A DNA stretch of 19,731 nt from an uncultured bacterium (GTDB lineage: Bacteria; Planctomycetota; Phycisphaerae; Sedimentisphaerales; Anaerobacaceae): assembly GCA_913009865.1 (NCBI GenBank), contig CAJVYK010000017.1, positions 1 through 19,731 of the forward strand. Reading direction: 5' to 3'. How positions within the stretch are numbered: position 1 is the stretch's first letter; every line of letters starts with the position of its first letter. Made by a program: the position numbers and the translations under genes. The notes beneath the pieces were generated by a model. That model ran no database searches, had not been told where the DNA came from, and saw only the letters and a program-made list of their open reading frames with translations. Below, in pieces: positions 14,567 to 19,731 of this stretch.

Positions 14567-14893
14567 TTGTATAATTTTATACTAAAACTTATAGAATTTT
14601 TGGATAAATTGCCGAAAGACAATGTTTCAAAAAGAATCGGCGACCAACTGTTGCGCAGTGGCACGAGTATTATTGGAAATTATATTGAAGGACAGGCAGC
14701 AAGCAGCAAAAGAGATTTTACTAATTTTTTCAATACTTCTCTTAAATCGACTAACGAGAGCAAATTATGGTTTGCTTTACTTCGCGATAGCAAGCGTGCG
14801 ACGCCAGAGAAAGTTGCCTGGTTCTTAAATGAGCTGAACGAAATCGCAAATATCTTTGCCTCGAGTATTCTCACACTTAAGGGGAAAAGATAA
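14567..14893 (+). CDS. Four-helix-bundle protein (23S rRNA intervening-sequence / S23 family)
   Basis: About 108 residues with the family hallmarks QLLRSGTSIIGNYIEGQAASSKRDF, in two adjoining motifs, then NTSLKSTNESKLWFALLRDS and the C-terminal NELNEIANIFASSILTLKGK. Members are small helical bundles found within 23S rRNA intervening sequences and widely as orphan genes; some pair with diversity-generating retroelements (Avd). No retroelement is nearby. Start problem: homologues usually begin a few residues earlier with FKKRLYNF, which is encoded here in frame from about 14555, but no ATG lies in that frame. The only choices are TTG 14567 or a rare codon inside the AT repeat; ATG 14550 is out of frame by one base. 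It is bracketed by AT-rich inverted repeats and interrupts an amino-acid cluster, suggesting insertion as a unit. Confidence 0.82.
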   Translation: MYNFILKLIEFLDKLPKDNVSKRIGDQLLRSGTSIIGNYIEGQAASSKRDFTNFFNTSLKSTNESKLWFALLRDSKRATPEKVAWFLNELNEIANIFASSILTLKGKR

Positions 14894-14950
14894 TTTTGCA
14901 TTTTAATATGTCATTTTGATTTTTACATTTTGATATTTAATTTTAAGTTT
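14894..14950 (+). repeat. AT-rich repeat, right bracket of the four-helix-bundle gene
   Basis: T-rich stretch with ATTTTGATTTTTACATTTTG. Its reverse complement resembles 14501-14549 (AAAATCAAAA units). It ends 3 bp before the apgM-like ATG, so it has replaced that gene's ribosome-binding region. Confidence 0.6.
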
Positions 14951-14953
14951 AAT

Positions 14954-16141
14954 ATGACCAAGTACGTTATAATAGTTCCTGACGGCGCAGCGGATGAGCC
15001 GCTCGAGCAACTCGGTAATAAGACCGTGCTTCAAGTCGCTGAAACGCCGAATATGGATAAAATCAGTGCACAGGGCAGGCAGGGCCTTGTCCGGACGGTT
15101 CCTGTGGATATGGAACCGGGCAGCGATGTTGCACAGATGAGTCTGCTGGGCTATGACCCCCGACGATACTATTCCGGCCGAGCACCTATTGAGGCGGTGG
15201 CACGCAATATCAAGCTATCCGCAGACAACTGGGTTTTCAGATGTAATCTGGTTACCATTGCCGACGGCAAAATGGCGGACCACAGTGCCGGCCATATCTC
15301 CACTGAAGAAGCCGGCAAACTGATAAAAGAGCTAAATGAGAAGCTTGGTAATGAGAAAATTCGCTTTTATGCAGGCCTAAGCTACAGACACTTATTAGTC
15401 TTCAAAGGGCTTGATTTCGATGTTCGTACCTGCCCGCCACACGATTACATAAGTACGGAAATAGAAAAAATTCTGCCACGCGGAAAAGGCTCAGAATTAC
15501 TTATTGATTTGATGGCTCGTTCACAGCAGCTTTTTGCCAATCACGATATTAACAAAGTAAGAGCCGACCTGGGCGAAAATAAGGTCAGCTCTATCTGGCT
15601 TTGGGGACAGGGCAAAAAGGGGCGAATGGAAAGTTTTAAGAAGCGATTTGGAATCGAGGGCGCCACTGTCACCGCTGTTGACCTTGTGAGAGGTTTGTCA
15701 AAGCTCATCGGATTTGCTCTTGTGGACGTGCCAGGCGCCACCGGCTTTGTCGATACGAATTACCAGGGCAAGGCCTGTGCTGCTATAGAAGCGCTCGAAC
15801 AATATGACATTATTTTTATCCACATAGAAGCGCCCGATGAAGCATCCCACAACGGCAGTGTCGAAATGAAGAAAAAAGCCATCGAGCGAATCGATAAATA
15901 CATTGTCGGACCCGTGCTCGAGGCGTTACAGAATCACGACAGATGGCGAATACTCCTCGCACCCGACCATCCTACGCCGGTTCTAAGCCGTGCTCATTCC
16001 CCTGAGCCGGTCCCGTTTGCTATGGCAGGAGCCGGTATCAGCGGGATTTTGCATACAAGCTTTAGCGAAGCCAACGCCGCTAAGTCGGGATTCAAAATAG
16101 AAAATGGCTTTGAGCTGATGGAGTATTTCTTAAAATCGTGA
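14954..16141 (+). CDS. apgM-like alkaline-phosphatase-superfamily protein, probable alternative homoserine kinase
   Basis: 395 residues from ATG 14954 (MTKYVIIVPDG); the longer frame starts with TTG inside an AT repeat and is rejected. The fold family is archaeal-type cofactor-independent phosphoglycerate mutase: metal ligand D10, the nucleophile block MEPGSDVAQMSLLGYDP with S57, YSGRAPIEA, MADHSAGH, HIEAPDEASHNG, and LAPDHPTPVLSRAHSPEPVPF. A known sub-branch (TIGR02535, 'proposed homoserine kinase') lies next to threonine genes in genomes without thrB. Here the gene stands between hom and aspartate kinase, and no GHMP-type thrB is in the window, so phosphorylation of homoserine to O-phosphohomoserine is the better guess than glycolysis. 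No Shine-Dalgarno is seen. The phosphoglycerate mutase reading remains the alternative. Confidence 0.85.
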   Translation: MTKYVIIVPDGAADEPLEQLGNKTVLQVAETPNMDKISAQGRQGLVRTVPVDMEPGSDVAQMSLLGYDPRRYYSGRAPIEAVARNIKLSADNWVFRCNLVTIADGKMADHSAGHISTEEAGKLIKELNEKLGNEKIRFYAGLSYRHLLVFKGLDFDVRTCPPHDYISTEIEKILPRGKGSELLIDLMARSQQLFANHDINKVRADLGENKVSSIWLWGQGKKGRMESFKKRFGIEGATVTAVDLVRGLSKLIGFALVDVPGATGFVDTNYQGKACAAIEALEQYDIIFIHIEAPDEASHNGSVEMKKKAIERIDKYIVGPVLEALQNHDRWRILLAPDHPTPVLSRAHSPEPVPFAMAGAGISGILHTSFSEANAAKSGFKIENGFELMEYFLKS

Positions 16142-16199
16142 AGCGTATCTCGTGAAGCGTATCTCCTATTTCGCTTCACGAGATACGAGATACGAAATA
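16137..16199. repeat. Hairpin-forming GATACGA-type repeat between the apgM-like gene and lysC
   Basis: Two direct 14-bp copies of TCGTGAAGCGTATC (16137-16150 offset and 16150-16163, sharing one base) are followed by the inverted copy. CGTATCTCGTGAAGCG (16144-16159) and CGCTTCACGAGATACG (16172-16187) form a perfect 16-bp stem with a 12-nt loop. The right arm continues into 7-bp steps (GATACGA, GATACGA, AATACGA). The first copy overlaps the apgM-like stop codon. Confidence 0.85.
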
Positions 16200-16205
16200 C
16201 GAATT

Positions 16206-17441
16206 ATGGCTATAATTGTGCAAAAATTCGGTGGAACCTCCGTTGCCGACGCGCAAAAGATTCGTCGAGCAGCCGATCGAGTAATCAAAACGGTAAAGAA
16301 CGGCTTTGCCGTTGTGGTGGTGGCTTCAGCCCGCGGCAAACAGACCGACCAGCTCGTTGCCGACGCTTTGGAGCTTAATACCAATCCGCCTAAACGCGAA
16401 ATGGACCAACTGCTCAGTACCGGTGAGCAACAAACAGTCTCGCTTTTCGCTATGGCTCTCGACACTATGGGCTACAAAGCTATCAGTTTTACCGGCGGAC
16501 AAATCCGAATGATTACCGACAACGTCCATACAAAGGCACGGATAAAGAGCATCGGAGCCGAGCGGATTCACGAACAATTGAATAAAGGCAGAATTGTTCT
16601 CGTTGCCGGTTTTCAGGGCATAGATGAGAATGAGAATATAACTACGCTCGGCAGAGGCGGCTCTGACACAACCGCAGTTGCCCTTGCCGCAGCTTTGGGA
16701 GCCGAGGAATGTGAAATTTATACCGACGTTGACGGAATCCACACAACCGACCCGCGAATATTCAAAACGGCTGCAAAAATAGAACAGATTAGTTATAATG
16801 AAATGCTCGAGATGGCAAGTCTTGGGGCGACCGTTTTGCACAGCCGAGCCGTTGAGTTTGCCAAAAAATATGATGTCAAAATTCACGTAAGAAGCAGTAG
16901 CGAAGAAACGGAGGGAACAATGATTACACACGAGGTTCCGCAGATGGAAGGTGTACTGGTTTCAGGAGCGACAATCCAGAAAGATATGGCCAAGCTGAGT
17001 CTTGTCGGTGTGGATAACAAGCCGGGCAATGCGGCAAAAATATTTGCTCATCTGGCAAAGGCCAAAGTGGTTGTCAACGATATTGTTCAAACAGAAGTCA
17101 GCTCCGAAAAAGCGAACCTGTCGTTTACAATCGGCATTTCTGACTTGACCGCCGCTAAAGAAGCCGTAGGGCAAATCAAAGATGAGGTTAACTGCGAAAG
17201 CATTTTCACCCGTGAAGACATTGCCGAGATTTCTGTAGTCGGCGTCGGTATGCGAACCCATTATGGCGTGGCAGACAGAATGTTCGGCGCCCTGGCCGAA
17301 GCCAAAATCAATATCGATACAATTACCACCAGTGAAATTCGCATCAGTTGTATCGTGGACGAGGCCCAGGCCGAAAAAGCCCTTGAAGCCGTTTGCCTCG
17401 CCTTCGATTTGGACAAACCAGCCGAAAAACGGAAAAATTAG
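16206..17441 (+). CDS. lysC: Aspartate kinase with tandem ACT domains
   Basis: 411 residues from ATG 16206 (MAIIVQKFGGTSV); the frame is open to ATG 16152, but those 18 codons are hairpin repeat. Phosphorylates aspartate, the entry step to lysine, threonine and methionine. Seen: KFGGTSV at the N-terminus, STGEQQTVSLFAMAL, the nucleotide block TTLGRGGSDTTAVALAAALG, IYTDVDGIHTTDPR and MASLGATVLHSRAVE in the kinase half (to about 235). Two ACT domains follow (about 255-320 and 335-405), the second with GVGMRTHYGVADRMFGAL and TSEIRISCIV, the usual effector-binding motifs. This is the monofunctional LysC type. A strong ribosome site inside the gene precedes M239. It is the third gene of the threonine-pathway cluster. 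Confidence 0.96.
   Translation: MAIIVQKFGGTSVADAQKIRRAADRVIKTVKNGFAVVVVASARGKQTDQLVADALELNTNPPKREMDQLLSTGEQQTVSLFAMALDTMGYKAISFTGGQIRMITDNVHTKARIKSIGAERIHEQLNKGRIVLVAGFQGIDENENITTLGRGGSDTTAVALAAALGAEECEIYTDVDGIHTTDPRIFKTAAKIEQISYNEMLEMASLGATVLHSRAVEFAKKYDVKIHVRSSSEETEGTMITHEVPQMEGVLVSGATIQKDMAKLSLVGVDNKPGNAAKIFAHLAKAKVVVNDIVQTEVSSEKANLSFTIGISDLTAAKEAVGQIKDEVNCESIFTREDIAEISVVGVGMRTHYGVADRMFGALAEAKINIDTITTSEIRISCIVDEAQAEKALEAVCLAFDLDKPAEKRKN
16910..16922 (+). promoter_or_regulatory. Internal ribosome-binding site and ATG in lysC (possible beta-subunit start)
   Basis: GGAGGG (16910-16915) lies 4 nt before an in-frame ATG (16920-16922, M239), exactly at the end of the kinase domain. Translation from here would give a 173-residue protein with only the ACT domains. 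In Bacillus subtilis aspartokinase II and Corynebacterium LysC the regulatory beta subunit arises from an in-frame start at the equivalent place. This site is better than the one at the gene's own start. Confidence 0.5.
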
Positions 17442-17482
17442 CCACGAAAACACAAAGGCACAAAAAGAAACCCACCTATGCA

Positions 17483-18115
17483 ATGAGCAGACGCAGGCGT
17501 TGGGCTATATTCGTCCTGTGCCTACTGTTGGCAGCAGTACTTATCCGGCTTGACCACAGCCCGATTAGACGTAAGTGGCAGAGGCAACCACAATCCGGCA
17601 AACAGGCAAAAGGCCGCGATTTTGAAAAATATCACGGCAAAACCTTCTCCGTTGTAAATGTCGTCGATGGCGACACCATCGATATAGATATACCCGATGG
17701 TAACTACGCTCACACGAGGATAAGACTTTGGGGAATTGACACGCCGGAGACTAAAAATCCAAAGACCGGCATAATGTATTTCGGGCCGCAGGCCGCTGAA
17801 TTTGTAACAAAATCAGCTCTTGGAAAAAAGGTTGTCGTTTATCTCGATGAGGGAAACCGAACGAGAGGTAAGTTCGGCAGATTGTTGGCTTACGTTAAGC
17901 TGCCGGACGGCTCTGTTTTGAATGAAGTTCTGGTAGCTGAGGGTTTTGCTTATGCGGATTTGCGATTCAAACACAGCTTTTATAACAAGTACAAGCAACT
18001 GGAAGCCGTTGCCCGCAGTCAAAAGAAAGGATTATGGCAAAAAGTAACCCGCGAACAATTACCCAAATGGCGACAAAAGGAAATATCAAAAATCAAAATG
18101 AAAAAATCAAAATGA
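17483..18115 (+). CDS. Thermonuclease (staphylococcal-nuclease fold), membrane-anchored or secreted
   Basis: 210 residues from ATG 17483; upstream in-frame codons overlap lysC and a CACAAAGG-type repeat, so the longer reading is rejected. An N-terminal positive patch (MSRRRR) and hydrophobic stretch WAIFVLCLLLAAVLI form a signal anchor. The SNase domain has VVDGDTIDI (Asp/Thr calcium site), IRLWGIDTPET (catalytic Arg and Glu) and RGKFGRLLAYV (second catalytic Arg), then the AEGFAYAD and KKGLWQK C-terminal motifs. Such enzymes cleave DNA and RNA outside the cytoplasm with Ca2+. All active-site residues I can check are present. The last residues (KIKMKKSK) come from an AT-rich dispersed repeat. 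It is 41 bp after lysC and probably functionally unrelated. Confidence 0.93.
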   Translation: MSRRRRWAIFVLCLLLAAVLIRLDHSPIRRKWQRQPQSGKQAKGRDFEKYHGKTFSVVNVVDGDTIDIDIPDGNYAHTRIRLWGIDTPETKNPKTGIMYFGPQAAEFVTKSALGKKVVVYLDEGNRTRGKFGRLLAYVKLPDGSVLNEVLVAEGFAYADLRFKHSFYNKYKQLEAVARSQKKGLWQKVTREQLPKWRQKEISKIKMKKSK

Positions 18116-18230
18116 CAAGTAAAAATTCAAAAAGAGAAAGTTTTGCATTTTGCAATGTAATCCTTCGACCCTTCGACTTCGCTCAGGGCAAGCTTATTTT
18201 GCTCAGGACATCGTTTTGATTTTTAATTTA
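18088..18230. repeat. AT-rich inverted repeat enclosing a TTCGACTTCGCTCAGG-type palindromic element
   Basis: AAAATCAAAATG units (about 18088-18134) and an inverted TTTTGATTTTTAATTT (18214-18229) bracket 18161-18209. That core holds TCCTTCGAC, CCTTCGACTTCGCTCAGGG and, 12 bp later, GCTCAGGAC, i.e. two nested copies of a short widespread palindrome-like element. No gene is seen in 18116-18243. It may act as a terminator-like structure after the nuclease (inference). Confidence 0.6.
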
Positions 18231-18243
18231 TGCCACCTGTGCC

Positions 18244-18333
18244 TTAGGTATAGGTATTCTTGAATTTTAATCTTCTTAATATCAGGCCGCTCAGGCCAAA
18301 CAGCAAAAACGCTGCCGACTCAGGGGAGTTCAC
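18244..18333 (-). pseudogene. Orphan PEP-CTERM-like sorting signal
   Basis: On the minus strand, 29 codons from GTG 18333 to TAA 18244: a PES triplet, the hydrophobic run AAFLLFGLSGLIL, then RRLK. This is the three-part layout (PEP-like motif, membrane helix, basic end) of PEP-CTERM C-termini, which exosortase recognises in planctomycetes and others. It is in frame with the upstream STAS gene but separated from it by TAG TAA, and has no protein body of its own. Probably the tail of a degraded or deleted surface protein; read-through onto the STAS protein is possible but less likely. No other part of such a gene is visible. Confidence 0.6.
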
Positions 18334-18336
18334 TTA

Positions 18337-18672
18337 CTAAGGAGTACGCTGAATAGATTCTAAGGCAGCGAACTTGTCATCAGCAAATTCGAAGAACGTC
18401 TTAAGACCGGTTATCGTTAAAATACCTTTGACCGGCAGAGAAACATTGCATAGTATGAGCCGGTGTCCGCATCCACTTAACAACTTGTTCAATATCATGA
18501 GATTACAGATGCTCGAAGAAGTCAGGGTTTCAACTTTAGAAAAATCAATCACCACGTCGCAATCACATCTGTTACTGGTGATTTCGTTGACAGTCTCAAG
18601 CTTCTCCTCCAACTGTGCACCGTTAGGCAAAATAACGACGGTAACATCTTCCGAGAAATTTTCAATTTCCAT
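18337..18672 (-). CDS. STAS-domain protein (anti-sigma-factor-antagonist-like)
   Basis: 111 residues, a single STAS domain: VTVVILPNG strand, then CDVVIDFSKVETLTSSSICNL, in two parts, matching the family's DxSxVxxxxSSxxxxL block where a Ser is phosphorylated by a partner kinase (candidates in TLTSSS), and HRLILCNVSLPVKGILTITGL, again in two parts, for the C-terminal strand-helix. Such proteins bind or release an anti-sigma factor or other switch kinase in the cytoplasm. No kinase or sigma gene adjoins it here, so its partner is unknown. The ribosome site before ATG 18672 is weak. It ends in TAG TAA, immediately before the PEP-CTERM remnant. Confidence 0.85.
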   Translation of the reverse strand: MEIENFSEDVTVVILPNGAQLEEKLETVNEITSNRCDCDVVIDFSKVETLTSSSICNLMILNKLLSGCGHRLILCNVSLPVKGILTITGLKTFFEFADDKFAALESIQRTP

Positions 18673-18761
18673 TTTAGATACTCGATTTAACCCAACGCAG
18701 TTTTCGCCGGTTTCGAATGTTTTATCGGAATAACTTCGGTATAGTCCAACCCACTACAAAA

Positions 18762-18789
18762 AGTATAACACAAAAACTGCAAAGAGCAA
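18762..18789 (-). promoter_or_regulatory. Candidate promoter of the STAS gene
   Basis: On the minus strand TTGCTC (18784-18789), a 16-bp spacer and TATACT (18762-18767, 5 of 6 matches). It would leave a leader of about 80 nt. An AT-only palindrome AAAAAATATTTTTT (18805-18818) just upstream may affect activity or end the preceding transcript. Confidence 0.38.
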
Positions 18790-18847
18790 ATAAAGCCGAT
18801 TTTGAAAAAATATTTTTTTATGACAGACCCTAAGGTGAGAACAGCCG

Positions 18848-19731
18848 CTATTTCCGGATAAGGCCAACCCCGCCATCATCAACAAATGCCGGAACAGCAG
18901 TGTAACTCCATACCTCTTTGGCTGTATATGTATTCACCCTGACGCGCTCCATCCACGTCAGGGTTACATTGAGACCATCGACCTCACCAAGGATGTAGCC
19001 ATACTGCTTACGATAGCTTACTAATTGCATGTTGGGGTCATTGTAATCCCCCATCCCCCAGTTATAGAGGGGCCCTCCAGCGGTTCCAACAATGTACTGA
19101 TGAATATCGTTGTTCGGGTCACCGTCATTGTCGTCAACAAGGGCGTGATTGTAGAAGTGATCGTGAGCGGTAAAATATATTCTTCCTCGCGCGTTTTTGA
19201 TACCGGCCAAAAAAGCATCGCGATTGGTCGGATAATCGTCAAGGCAATCAGCGTGTTGGGCTTTAAAAGCAGGTTCATGGCCGAAAACAAAAATATGCGA
19301 TTTGGTATTTGCCGCAAACCGGGCATCAACCCACGCCTGATTCAGCCGGTGGTAGGTACGGTTATTATTGACTCCGTCATACTCATCGAGTCCGAGGATT
19401 AAAGCGTTTTTGTGCACAACTGCATATGTCATATTCTTCTCGCCAGCAGGCCCATTGCCGGGCATAGCGTATGAGCCGGAGAAAACGTTGTTCCAGGCGG
19501 CTGTACTGCCGACATCGTGATTACCACGAACCGGATAGACGGCGATATTAGCATCATAAACGGATTGCATTGTGTTCCGCCACACAATAAGTTGCTTTTG
19601 CAAAATAGTCGTGTTGGTAGTGTTGCCGTAAACAAGATCACCTGAAAACATGACTAAGTCGGCACCCTGATTTATAATCTCGGAGGCAATTTCGCGAAGG
19701 ATGGCTGTGTTGACACCATTGCCGGTGCCGT
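18848..19731 (-). CDS. Calcineurin-like metallophosphoesterase, 5' end outside the window
   Basis: At least 294 residues; the frame stays open to the window edge past Met at 19651 (upstream reads GADLV before MFSGD), so the start is not here. Metal-binding motifs of the purple-acid-phosphatase-like family are in order: FSGDLVYG (GD motif), VRGNHDVGS (GNHD), FGHEPAF (GHxP) and TAHDHFYNH (the distal HxH-type motif). The first DxH motif must lie upstream. Insertions and the late beta-strand part (MQLVSYRKQYGYILGEVDG) suggest an extracellular phosphatase, but no export signal can be checked. It ends VGLIRK with TAG, 175 bp before the STAS start on the same strand. The substrate is unknown. Confidence 0.9.
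   Translation of the reverse strand, partial: GTGNGVNTAILREIASEIINQGADLVMFSGDLVYGNTTNTTILQKQLIVWRNTMQSVYDANIAVYPVRGNHDVGSTAAWNNVFSGSYAMPGNGPAGEKNMTYAVVHKNALILGLDEYDGVNNNRTYHRLNQAWVDARFAANTKSHIFVFGHEPAFKAQHADCLDDYPTNRDAFLAGIKNARGRIYFTAHDHFYNHALVDDNDGDPNNDIHQYIVGTAGGPLYNWGMGDYNDPNMQLVSYRKQYGYILGEVDGLNVTLTWMERVRVNTYTAKEVWSYTAVPAFVDDGGVGLIRK

Noticed and set aside
14567..14893. An Avd accessory protein of a diversity-generating retroelement
   Set aside because: No reverse transcriptase, template repeat or variable repeat is seen within the window.
14930..14953. A TTG start for the apgM-like gene
   Set aside because: It lies in the AT-rich repeat; family members begin at the (M)xKYVIIxPDG stretch, which has its own ATG at 14954.
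16152..16205. An 18-codon N-terminal extension of lysC
   Set aside because: It is encoded by the hairpin repeat, and the conserved enzyme start (IIVQKFGGTSV) follows ATG 16206.
17393..17482. A longer thermonuclease start inside lysC
   Set aside because: It overlaps the lysC 3' end and a CACAAAGG repeat and has no ribosome site; ATG 17483 starts directly with the signal anchor.

Overview
The window reads as a chromosomal piece of a Gram-negative bacterium, most likely a planctomycete of the Phycisphaerae/Sedimentisphaerales kind. This rests on a Tat-exported Gfo/Idh/MocA oxidoreductase beside a Tat-exported sugar isomerase-like protein and a SUMF1-domain protein, on a PEP-CTERM-type anchor, and on an outer-membrane barrel ending in Phe. 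The lineage is an inference from gene content. Intergenic DNA is full of small dispersed repeats (AT-rich AAATCAAAA-type, GATACGA-type, CACAGAG-type, and a TTCGACTTCGCTCAGG-type palindrome).

Layout. 1-1147 (+): 3' part of an ECF sigma factor and, overlapping it by ATGA, its putative membrane anti-sigma factor. 1162-6367 (-): a four-gene export operon with an MMPL/RND transporter, a small DUF2892-like membrane protein, a LolA-like outer-membrane lipoprotein-sorting protein and an outer-membrane beta-barrel, which together could move a lipid or lipoprotein from inner to outer membrane. 6476-9409 (-): a GC-richer, tightly packed three-gene cassette of exported proteins (Gfo/Idh/MocA oxidoreductase, SUMF1/FGE-like protein, sugar isomerase/epimerase), probably for carbohydrate breakdown. 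9640-10794 (+): dprA.

10795-12578: a gene-poor region. It holds ten A-tracts phased at 10-11 bp (predicted curved DNA), directly followed by an IS110-family element of the IS1111 kind. The IS has a DEDD/Ser transposase and sub-terminal inverted repeats. Its 3' non-coding end folds on paper into two hairpins, each with a 13-14 nt internal loop, the architecture of a bridge RNA/seekRNA. Two loop strands match the DNA at the two proposed IS ends over 9 nt each. This is the most interesting part of the window.

12579-13016 (-): a YkgJ-type cysteine-cluster protein with a textbook promoter. 13174-17441 (+): an aspartate-to-threonine cluster of homoserine dehydrogenase, an apgM-like protein best read as the alternative homoserine kinase, and aspartate kinase with a likely internal start for a regulatory beta subunit. 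A four-helix-bundle (23S IVP-type) gene bracketed by AT-rich inverted repeats sits inside this cluster. 17483-18115 (+): a membrane-anchored thermonuclease. 18244-18672 (-): a STAS-domain protein followed, in frame after two stops, by an orphan PEP-CTERM-like sorting signal. 18848-19731 (-): a metallophosphoesterase whose start lies outside the window.
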